NCBI GenBank assembly: GCA_036503065.1 | Contig: DASXXM010000259.1 | Coordinates: 1-13,959 of the forward strand | Direction of reading: 5' to 3' | Source of the DNA: DATEPR01 sp036503065 | GTDB taxonomy: Bacteria > Actinomycetota > Actinomycetes > Mycobacteriales > Pseudonocardiaceae | DNA: 13,959 nucleotides | Part shown: one piece after another, positions 6,867 to 11,193 of the stretch | Numbering within the stretch: the first letter of the stretch is position 1 | How the letters are laid out: the number at the start of each line of letters is the position of its first letter | Made by a program: the position numbers and the translations under genes | The notes under the pieces: model-generated | What the model was told of the DNA's origin: nothing | What the model saw: only the letters and a program-made list of their open reading frames with translations | Databases searched by the model: none

Positions 6867-6968
6867 GTGTCCGAGACGTTCGAGGCGGACGTGGCGTCAC
6901 GCACACTCGGTATCGATCTGGTCGAAGTGGGCGCGCGCCGCGCGACGGTTGCGCCGGCCGGGGGATGA
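6867..6968 (+). pseudogene. Relic of paaI (hydroxyphenylacetyl-CoA thioesterase), N-terminal stub
   Basis: A GTG-initiated frame of 33 codons ends at TGA. Its residues 9-28 ('VASRTLGIDLVEVGARRATV') resemble the N-terminal helix and first strand of PaaI hotdog thioesterases (compare 'CAKALGIDII' in E. coli PaaI). The frame then breaks off into 'APAGG' and stop. None of the rest of the family (the NGHxxxHGG active-site region, the hotdog core) can be found in any frame of the next 200 bp. PaaI normally rescues CoA from dead-end intermediates of the phenylacetate pathway, and divergence from a PaaJ thiolase is a sensible place for it. I read it as a gene that lost its 3' part by deletion. A short genuine peptide or a chance resemblance is possible, since only about 20 residues carry the signal. 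Confidence 0.5.
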
Positions 6969-7027
6969 CGGCCGTTCATCTTTGGCATTCTCGTTTGGGC
7001 CGCGGTCCGTTTGGGGAGCCGGAAGAC
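6969..7027. other. Intergenic gap before the NTF2-like gene, noticeably T-rich
   Basis: These 59 bp hold runs such as TTCATCTTTGGCATTCTCGTTT, split here as TTCATCTTTGG and CATTCTCGTTT, which are less GC-rich than the flanks. A TTGGCA (6982-6987) resembles a -35 box, but no good -10 follows at the right distance. The likely 3' part of paaI is absent from here, so a deletion junction may lie at its left end. GGGGAG at 7013-7018 is the probable ribosome binding site of the next gene. Confidence 0.4.
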
Positions 7028-7405
7028 ATGTACGACCACTTACCAGAGCTCGGTCTCGCGTGGGCCGAGGCCGAGCGTGCCGGTGACACTGTCACGCTCG
7101 ACGCGATGCTCACCGACGACTTTCTCGGCGTCGGGCCGCTGGGGTTCATGCTCAGCAAGCGGCAGTGGCTGGACCGCTACCGGTCCGGCGACCTCGTCCA
7201 CCTGAAGTTCAGCTGGGAGGGCAACCGGATCCGGACGTACGGCGCGATGGCCATCCTGATCGGAATCCAGACCCAGGAGACCTGCTACCAGGGCCGGACC
7301 AGCGATGTCGGCCGGTTCCGGTCCACCATGATCGCCGTCGGCGACGGCGACCGCTGGCGGTTCGCCGCCATCCACATCAGCAACCTGGACGAATGGGCCG
7401 GATGA
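7028..7405 (+). CDS. NTF2/SnoaL-like (DUF4440-type) small protein
   Basis: This 125-residue protein looks like the NTF2 cone fold used by SnoaL and DUF4440 proteins. The N-terminal helix 'AWAEAERAGDTVTLDAMLTDDFLGVGPLGF' breaks into 'AWAEAERAGDTVTLD' and 'AMLTDDFLGVGPLGF'; then come 'SKRQWLDRY' (43-51) and C-terminal strands ending in 'RWRFAAIHISNL'. Such proteins are small enzymes or ligand binders, and the function cannot be assigned here. I use the ATG at 7028 because 'MYDHLPELGLAWAEAE' is where family members normally begin, with GGGGAG 9 nt upstream. An in-frame ATG at 6965 overlaps the stop of the paaI stub as ATGA and would add 21 residues of unfamilial sequence. The gene is flanked by the paaI relic and a terminator hairpin, so it is probably a single-gene unit. 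Confidence 0.75.
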   Translation: MYDHLPELGLAWAEAERAGDTVTLDAMLTDDFLGVGPLGFMLSKRQWLDRYRSGDLVHLKFSWEGNRIRTYGAMAILIGIQTQETCYQGRTSDVGRFRSTMIAVGDGDRWRFAAIHISNLDEWAG

Positions 7406-7439
7406 TCGAGCACTGACCCAGCCGGGCTGCCACAGCGGC

Positions 7440-7464
7440 ACCGTGCCGTCCTGGCCGGCACGGT
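7440..7464 (+). terminator. Terminator hairpin after the NTF2-like gene
   Basis: ACCGTGCCG (7440-7448) and CGGCACGGT (7456-7464) form a perfect 9-bp stem with a 7-nt loop, 35 bp after the stop codon. It is followed by TGGGCTGA rather than a U-run, as is common for actinobacterial terminators. It separates the gene from the marR promoter. Confidence 0.6.
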
Positions 7465-7502
7465 TGGGCTGAACGCGTGCTGTTTGAGGTCTCGTGTCGG
7501 GT

Positions 7503-7528
7503 CAATAGTTACACTTCGAGTACCATTG
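7503..7528 (+). promoter_or_regulatory. marR promoter with overlapping inverted repeat (candidate autoregulatory operator)
   Basis: CAATAGT (7503-7509) and ACCATTG (7522-7528) are inverted repeats with one mismatch. Between them TAC and GTA at 7511-7513 and 7521-7523 form a second, inner pair. The right arm contains TACCAT (7521-7526, TANNNT), which ends 7 nt before the marR ATG, so the message is probably leaderless. No convincing -35 is visible. A MarR dimer on this repeat would cover the -10 box, which fits the usual autorepression of the family. Confidence 0.42.
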
Positions 7529-7533
7529 CTCGC

Positions 7534-8058
7534 ATGAACGACGAACGGCGTGTGGGCGGCAATGCGTTCCTGCTGGCACAGCTCGGTGCCCATGCCGCTC
7601 AGCGGTTCGCCGACCGGATCGCGGAGCTGGGCCTCGCGCCGCCGCAGACCGGGCTGCTGCGGGTCGTCGCGATGCGGCCGGGCCAGAGCCAGCAGGCCAT
7701 CGCGAACCAACTGGGCACGCCGCCGAGCCGTCTCGTCGCGATGGTCGACGGCCTGGAACAGCGCGGCCTCGTCGAACGTCGCCGCAACCCCGACGACCGC
7801 CGCCACCACGCGCTGTACCTCACCGACGCGGGCGCCCGCTTCATGGAGCAGCTCGCCGTCATCGGCAGGGAGCACGAGGAGGCCATGTGCGCCGGCCTCG
7901 ACACCGCGGAACGTGCCCAACTGCTGGCCCTGCTCAGGCGGATGGCAGCCGAGCAGGGCCTGACGCCGATGGTGCACCCCGGCTACCGCGGCATGGCAGA
8001 CCGGGACACCATGGCCGACAAGAGCACGGCCGACAAGAGCACGGCCGACCAGGCCTGA
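7534..8058 (+). CDS. MarR-family winged-helix regulator
   Basis: The 174-residue protein has the MarR layout: an N-terminal dimerisation helix (about 10-32), a helix-turn-helix 'AIANQLGTPPSRLVAMVDGLEQRGL' at about 55-79, quoted here as 'AIANQLGTPPSRLVA' plus 'MVDGLEQRGL', and the wing 'ERRRNPDDRRHHALYLT' (about 81-97). C-terminal dimerisation helices follow. Such dimers usually repress genes until a small, often phenolic, ligand binds. The ATG at 7534 is chosen over an in-frame ATG at 7477: the added residues would be read across the promoter, and TACCAT 7 nt upstream suggests leaderless initiation. The last residues are a short repeated tail (D-K-S-T-A units) outside the fold. A target other than its own promoter is not evident. 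The NTF2-like gene and pabAB are the nearest candidates. Confidence 0.9.
   Translation: MNDERRVGGNAFLLAQLGAHAAQRFADRIAELGLAPPQTGLLRVVAMRPGQSQQAIANQLGTPPSRLVAMVDGLEQRGLVERRRNPDDRRHHALYLTDAGARFMEQLAVIGREHEEAMCAGLDTAERAQLLALLRRMAAEQGLTPMVHPGYRGMADRDTMADKSTADKSTADQA
8014..8052 (+). repeat. 15-bp tandem repeat at the 3' end of marR
   Basis: GCCGACAAGAGCACG occurs twice head to tail (8014-8028, 8029-8043), followed by a partial third copy GCCGACCAG. In frame this encodes A-D-K-S-T repeats at the extreme C-terminus, just before the stop. In-frame slippage here would change only tail length. Confidence 0.85.
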
Positions 8059-8085
8059 CGAATCAGCCGCCGTCCCCCTTCGTGA

Positions 8086-8115
8086 TTACGCGACCTCCAG
8101 CTCAGCGGCTAGGCT
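8086..8115 (+). promoter_or_regulatory. Candidate promoter of pabAB
   Basis: TAGGCT (8110-8115, TANNNT) with a weak TTACGC -35 (8086-8091) at 18-bp spacing. It would start transcription near 8122 and leave a leader of about 40 nt that contains the hairpin at 8127-8144. The -35 match is poor, so confidence is low. Confidence 0.3.
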
Positions 8116-8126
8116 GCGCGGCGGTG

Positions 8127-8144
8127 GCGACACCGGCTTGTCGC
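8127..8144 (+). other. Small leader hairpin upstream of pabAB
   Basis: GCGACA (8127-8132) and TGTCGC (8139-8144) form a perfect 6-bp stem with loop CCGGCT, ending 7 nt before the ribosome binding site of pabAB. It could influence mRNA stability or initiation. No antiterminator partner, leader peptide or T-run was found, so it is not a recognisable attenuator. Confidence 0.35.
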
Positions 8145-8151
8145 GGTGGAC

Positions 8152-8157
8152 GGGGGA
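8152..8157 (+). promoter_or_regulatory. Ribosome binding site of pabAB, deciding the start
   Basis: GGGGGA lies 6 nt before the GTG at 8164. This favours 8164 over the in-frame GTG at 8146, which has no ribosome binding site and would add only 'MDGGFA' before the conserved 'RTLLVDNYDSFTYN' of the amidotransferase domain. Confidence 0.65.
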
Positions 8158-8163
8158 TTCGCA

Positions 8164-10260
8164 GTGCGAACGTTACTGGTGGACAACTACGATTCGTTCA
8201 CCTACAACGTGTTCCACCTGCTGGCCGAGGTGAACAACGCCGAACCGATCGTGCTGCGAAACGACGAGGAAGCCGCATGGCAACGGCTGAACTTCAACGA
8301 CATAGCCAACATCGTCATCTCCCCCGGACCCGGCAGGCCCGACCGCGAGCGCGACTTCGGCATCAGCAGGCTGGCATTGGCACGGCATGACCTGCCACTG
8401 CTCGGCATCTGTCTCGGCCACCAAGGGCTCTGCCATTTCGCCGGCGGGACCGTGGCGCACGCGCCGACACCCGTGCACGGCAGGCTCAGCGCGGTCCACC
8501 ACGCCGGTACGGACCTGTTCGCCGGCATCCCGTCGCCGTTCCAGGTGGTGCGTTACCACTCGCTGATCGCCCAGGAACTGCCCGACGACCTGGAGACCAC
8601 GGCGGTCACCGCGGACGGCCTCGTCATGGCGGTGCGACACCGAAGGCACCGCCAGTGGGGCGTGCAGTTCCACCCCGAGTCCGTCGCGAGCGAGCACGGC
8701 GCCCGCCTGTTCGGCAATTTCCGTGACCTGTCAACACGTCCGGCCACGAGCCGCACGATCGTCACGACGAAACCGGCCGACCGGCGGGACACCGGCTACC
8801 GCGTGCACGTCGAGCCGGTGACGGCGATGCCGAACGGCACTGCCGTGTTCGAGGCGCTGTTCGCCGACCACCGGGCGGCCTTCTGGTTGGACGGCGACGG
8901 CGGGTCGCGCTTTTCCGTCCTCGGCGCGGCCTGCGGGCCGTTGGGCGAACTGGTCAGCTATCGCGTGTCGACCGGTCGGGTCGTCGTCGAATACCCGGAC
9001 GGCGAGCCGAAGTCCGAGCACCAGGAATCGCTGTTCGACTACCTGGAACGAGAACTGGCCGCCCGCCGGGTACCCGATGCCGGGCTGCCGTGCGACTTCA
9101 GCCTGGGCTACGTCGGCTACCTCGGCTACGAGCTGAAGGCCGACTGCGGCGCCACGGCCGCACACCGCTCGCCCCTACCGGACGGCAGTGTCGTGTTCGC
9201 CGACCGAGCCGTCGTCATCGACCACGAGACCGGTGCCGGCTGGCTGCTCGCACTGGGCCGACACCCGGCCAGCGACCGCGACGCGCGCGCCTGGCTGCGC
9301 CGAGCCGGCCGGCGCCTCGCGCGCTTACCGGCCGACACCGAGACACCGCCGCTCGCACCGAGCCGCCCGATCGACCACCGCACACACCACGACCTGGACC
9401 GCTATCGGGAGCTGGTGCTGGAGTGCCAGCGGCTCATCGGCGACGGCGAGAGCTACGAGATCTGCCTGACCAACGAGATCCGCGCTCCGCTGGCACTCGA
9501 TCCCTTCCGCACCTACCAGATCCTGCGGCAGGTCAACCCGGCGCCGTACGCGGCCTACCTGGCGCTGCCGTCCTGCGCGGTGCTCAGCTCGTCACCGGAG
9601 CGGTTCCTGCGGATCGGCCGGACAGGTGCCGTGGAGTCCAAGCCGATCAAGGGCACCCGGCCGCGCGGCACGGACGTCGACGAGGACGCGGCGCTCGCGC
9701 ACGACCTGCGGACCGCGGAGAAGGACCGCGCGGAGAACCTGATGATCGTGGACCTGGTCCGCAACGATCTGGGCCGCAGCGCCGAACTCGGCTCGGTGCA
9801 CGTGCCGGCGCTGTTCGACGTCGAGTCGTATCCGACGGTGCACCAACTGGTCAGCACGGTTCGCGCGCGGTTACGGGCGGACGTGTCACCGGTCGCGTGT
9901 GTCCGGGCGGCGTTCCCCGGCGGGTCGATGACCGGGGCGCCGAAGCTGCGCGCGATGGAGATCATCGACCGGTTGGAGGACAGGGCCCGCGGCGTCTATG
10001 CCGGGGCGCTCGGCTACTTCTCGCTCAACGGGACCGTCGACCTGAGCATCGTCATCCGAACCCTGGTGGTGTGCGACGGCGTGGCGACCATCGGGGCGGG
10101 CGGCGCGATCGTGGCGCAGTCGGACCCGGACGACGAGGTCGAGGAGACCCTGGTCAAGGCGCGTGCGTTGCTCGACGTGCTGGCCATCGCGGCGGCGGAA
10201 CACCAGATCGGCACCGAGACCCGGCCGTCGGCGGAGCCGGTCACGGTGATCCACGGCTGA
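8164..10260 (+). CDS. pabAB: Fused aminodeoxychorismate synthase (PabA-PabB)
   Basis: The 698-residue fusion makes 4-amino-4-deoxychorismate from chorismate and glutamine, the step before p-aminobenzoate for folate or for antibiotics such as candicidin and chloramphenicol. The N-terminal class I amidotransferase domain (1-190) has 'LVDNYDSFTYN' (5-15), the oxyanion segment 'SPGPG' (53-57), nucleophile C83 in 'GICLGHQ' and 'HPES' (H170, E172). The chorismate-binding domain (about 215-690) has 'PIKGTRPRG' with K496, the lysine that marks PabB, where anthranilate synthase TrpE has alanine. It also has 'ENLMIVDLVRNDLGR' and 'GSMTGAPKLRAMEIID'. All catalytic elements are present. No pabC lyase or folate gene is adjacent, so the pathway must be completed elsewhere. 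A TetR gene follows after 72 bp. Primary versus secondary metabolism cannot be decided from the sequence. Confidence 0.95.
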   Translation: MRTLLVDNYDSFTYNVFHLLAEVNNAEPIVLRNDEEAAWQRLNFNDIANIVISPGPGRPDRERDFGISRLALARHDLPLLGICLGHQGLCHFAGGTVAHAPTPVHGRLSAVHHAGTDLFAGIPSPFQVVRYHSLIAQELPDDLETTAVTADGLVMAVRHRRHRQWGVQFHPESVASEHGARLFGNFRDLSTRPATSRTIVTTKPADRRDTGYRVHVEPVTAMPNGTAVFEALFADHRAAFWLDGDGGSRFSVLGAACGPLGELVSYRVSTGRVVVEYPDGEPKSEHQESLFDYLERELAARRVPDAGLPCDFSLGYVGYLGYELKADCGATAAHRSPLPDGSVVFADRAVVIDHETGAGWLLALGRHPASDRDARAWLRRAGRRLARLPADTETPPLAPSRPIDHRTHHDLDRYRELVLECQRLIGDGESYEICLTNEIRAPLALDPFRTYQILRQVNPAPYAAYLALPSCAVLSSSPERFLRIGRTGAVESKPIKGTRPRGTDVDEDAALAHDLRTAEKDRAENLMIVDLVRNDLGRSAELGSVHVPALFDVESYPTVHQLVSTVRARLRADVSPVACVRAAFPGGSMTGAPKLRAMEIIDRLEDRARGVYAGALGYFSLNGTVDLSIVIRTLVVCDGVATIGAGGAIVAQSDPDDEVEETLVKARALLDVLAIAAAEHQIGTETRPSAEPVTVIHG

Positions 10261-10292
10261 ACGTCGGATGAGTGACGCGGGCCACACCCAGG

Positions 10293-10318
10293 TAGACTGC
10301 ACCCGGTTGTGCAACGGG
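10293..10318 (+). promoter_or_regulatory. Candidate tetR promoter and operator
   Basis: TAGACT (10293-10298, TANNNT) is followed by an imperfect palindrome at 10303-10318 (CCGGTTGTGCAACGGG: GTTG/CAAC core with outer CC/GG and one mismatched pair). The palindrome would overlie the transcription start, a usual position for TetR autorepression. No clear -35 is visible. Read-through from pabAB is also possible, because no terminator is seen in the 72-bp gap. Confidence 0.33.
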
Positions 10319-10319
10319 C

Positions 10320-10327
10320 GGAGAGGA
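10320..10327 (+). promoter_or_regulatory. Ribosome binding site of the tetR gene
   Basis: GGAGAGGA ends 5 nt before the ATG at 10333. It decides this start over an in-frame GTG at 10309 that lies inside the operator-like palindrome. Confidence 0.6.
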
Positions 10328-10332
10328 CGCCG

Positions 10333-10983
10333 ATGATCACGCCGGACGTCATGCCGACCGCGTTGAATCGTGGGCTGCCGGAAAAGCGCCGCGCGATCGC
10401 GCAGGCCGCCCGTACCGTGTTCGGCCGGGAAGGCTTCACCAGGGCCAGTGTTGATGCCATCGCGGCCGAGGCGGGCGTTTCCAAACGGACCATATACAAC
10501 CATTACGCCGACAAGGAACAGCTGTTCCTGTCCGTCATTCTGGAAGGCTCGGCGCTGGTCGCGGACACGCACATCAGAATCGCGGAGCGACACCTGCGCA
10601 AGATCCTCGACCTGGAAGAGGACCTGATCTCGTACGGCATGGAATGGGCGTCGTCACCGACCGCGTGCACCGACCACTTCGCCCTGGTACGCACCATTCA
10701 GGCGGAAGCGTCGCACATTCCGCCTGCCGTGCTGGAAGCCTGGCAGAATGCCGGACCGCGCGCGCTCCAGCACGAACTCGCCCGGTATCTGCGGGCCATC
10801 GGCGACCGTGGCCTGCTCGCCATCATCGACGAGCAGGAGGCCGCGAACCACTTCAACCTGCTGACCTTCGTCAATGTGGTGTCGAGGTCCTGCTACGGCG
10901 CGATTCCCGTTGCGGAGGACGAGATCGCCGATCTGGTCAGCGCCGGCGTGCGGGCGTTTTTGCGCCTCTACGAGGTGACGTGA
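10333..10983 (+). CDS. TetR-family transcriptional regulator (AefR-like C-terminus)
   Basis: The 216-residue protein has the TetR N-terminal DNA-binding domain: helix 1 'KRRAIAQAARTVFGREGF' (18-35) and helix-turn-helix 'ASVDAIAAEAGVSKRTIYNHY' at 38-58, quoted here as 'ASVDAIAAEAGV' and 'SKRTIYNHY', with 'ADKEQLFLSVI' after it. The C-terminal ligand domain, with 'FALVRTIQAEASHIPPAVLE' and 'EQEAANHFNLLTFVNVV', looks like the AefR/TetR_C_7 type rather than classical tetracycline-binding TetR(B). The gene lies between pabAB and the ribosomal protection gene on the same strand. Plausible targets are its own promoter and the resistance gene about 160 bp downstream. The ligand is unknown; calling it a tetracycline sensor would go beyond the evidence. 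Confidence 0.92.
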   Translation: MITPDVMPTALNRGLPEKRRAIAQAARTVFGREGFTRASVDAIAAEAGVSKRTIYNHYADKEQLFLSVILEGSALVADTHIRIAERHLRKILDLEEDLISYGMEWASSPTACTDHFALVRTIQAEASHIPPAVLEAWQNAGPRALQHELARYLRAIGDRGLLAIIDEQEAANHFNLLTFVNVVSRSCYGAIPVAEDEIADLVSAGVRAFLRLYEVT

Positions 10984-10998
10984 CCGAGCAGCCACCTG

Positions 10999-11024
10999 GG
11001 TAAACCGGCGCCGCGGTAAATCGG
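10999..11024 (+). repeat. Direct repeat GGTAAAYCGG, two copies 16 bp apart
   Basis: GGTAAACCGG (10999-11008) and GGTAAATCGG (11015-11024) are spaced by 16 bp, about one and a half helical turns, in the gap between tetR and the resistance gene. They lie directly upstream of the candidate promoter at 11025-11053 and could be activator or repressor half-sites. The overall gap 10984-11082 holds no gene. Confidence 0.45.
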
Positions 11025-11053
11025 TTGCCGGCCCAACGGCCATCTGCTGGACT
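11025..11053 (+). promoter_or_regulatory. Candidate promoter of the ribosomal protection gene
   Basis: TTGCCG (11025-11030, four of six to TTGACA) and TGGACT (11048-11053) are spaced by 17 bp. Transcription would begin near 11060, about 23 nt before the leader ORF. The -10 match is weak. Confidence 0.3.
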
Positions 11054-11054
11054 G

Positions 11055-11075
11055 CCTCGGTCCGATCAGACGAGG
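11055..11075 (+). other. Possible hairpin masking the leader-ORF ribosome binding site
   Basis: CCTCG (11055-11059) can pair with CGAGG (11071-11075), and the second arm contains most of the GAGGAG ribosome binding site at 11072-11077. Five base pairs with an 11-nt loop is modest. It would form only if transcription starts upstream of 11055, which conflicts with the promoter candidate at 11025-11053, so one of the two is probably wrong. Confidence 0.28.
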
Positions 11076-11082
11076 AGTAGCC

Positions 11083-11193
11083 ATGCGCCGAGCTTTCATG
11101 TCCATCCAGGCAGGGGTTTCCGCCTATCCAAGGGACATGACGCTTGATGAGCACGGTGAACCTGGGCATCCTCGCCCATGTCGACGCCGGTAA
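11083..11193 (+). CDS. Leader ORF overlapping the start of the ribosomal protection gene
   Basis: A 36-codon frame (MRRAFMSIQAGVSAYPRDMT and onward) begins at ATG 11083 with GAGGAG 5 nt upstream. That is a much better ribosome binding site than the one before the resistance gene. It is read in a different frame, passes over the main start at 11147 and stops 47 nt inside the main gene. tet(M) of Tn916 is known to be controlled by a translated leader peptide, so a similar role (drug-stalled ribosomes altering access to the main start) is a reasonable inference. No clear terminator/antiterminator pair accompanies it, so translational rather than transcriptional control would be expected. It resembles no protein I know and could be a chance frame. 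Confidence 0.45.
   Translation: MRRAFMSIQAGVSAYPRDMTLDEHGEPGHPRPCRRR

Noticed and set aside
6870..6888. Second PaaR-like operator near the thiolase promoter (shares CGAACGT on the minus strand)
   Set aside because: Only about seven bases match before the spacing breaks, and it lies within the paaI-like coding stub. Chance similarity is likely.
6482..7027. Upstream extension of the NTF2-like gene (open frame back to 6482, in-frame ATG at 6965)
   Set aside because: The upstream frame overlaps the thiolase gene on the other strand. The extra residues from 6965 do not look like the family, and a ribosome binding site fits 7028.
8164..10260. Reading the fusion as anthranilate synthase TrpE(G) or a phenazine/ADIC enzyme
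   Set aside because: The PIKG lysine is diagnostic of PabB, and the order amidotransferase first, chorismate domain second fits PabAB.
11163..11178. TGGGC/GCCCA hairpin at the start of the ribosomal protection gene as an attenuator stem
   Set aside because: The stem is only 5 bp, with no T-run, and it lies in codons for the conserved GTPase N-terminus, so coding constraint explains it.
11083..11193. Leader ORF as the true N-terminus of the ribosomal protection protein joined by frameshift
   Set aside because: The main frame already has the canonical start 'MSTVNLGILAHVDAGKT', and the leader sequence has no match to GTPase N-termini.
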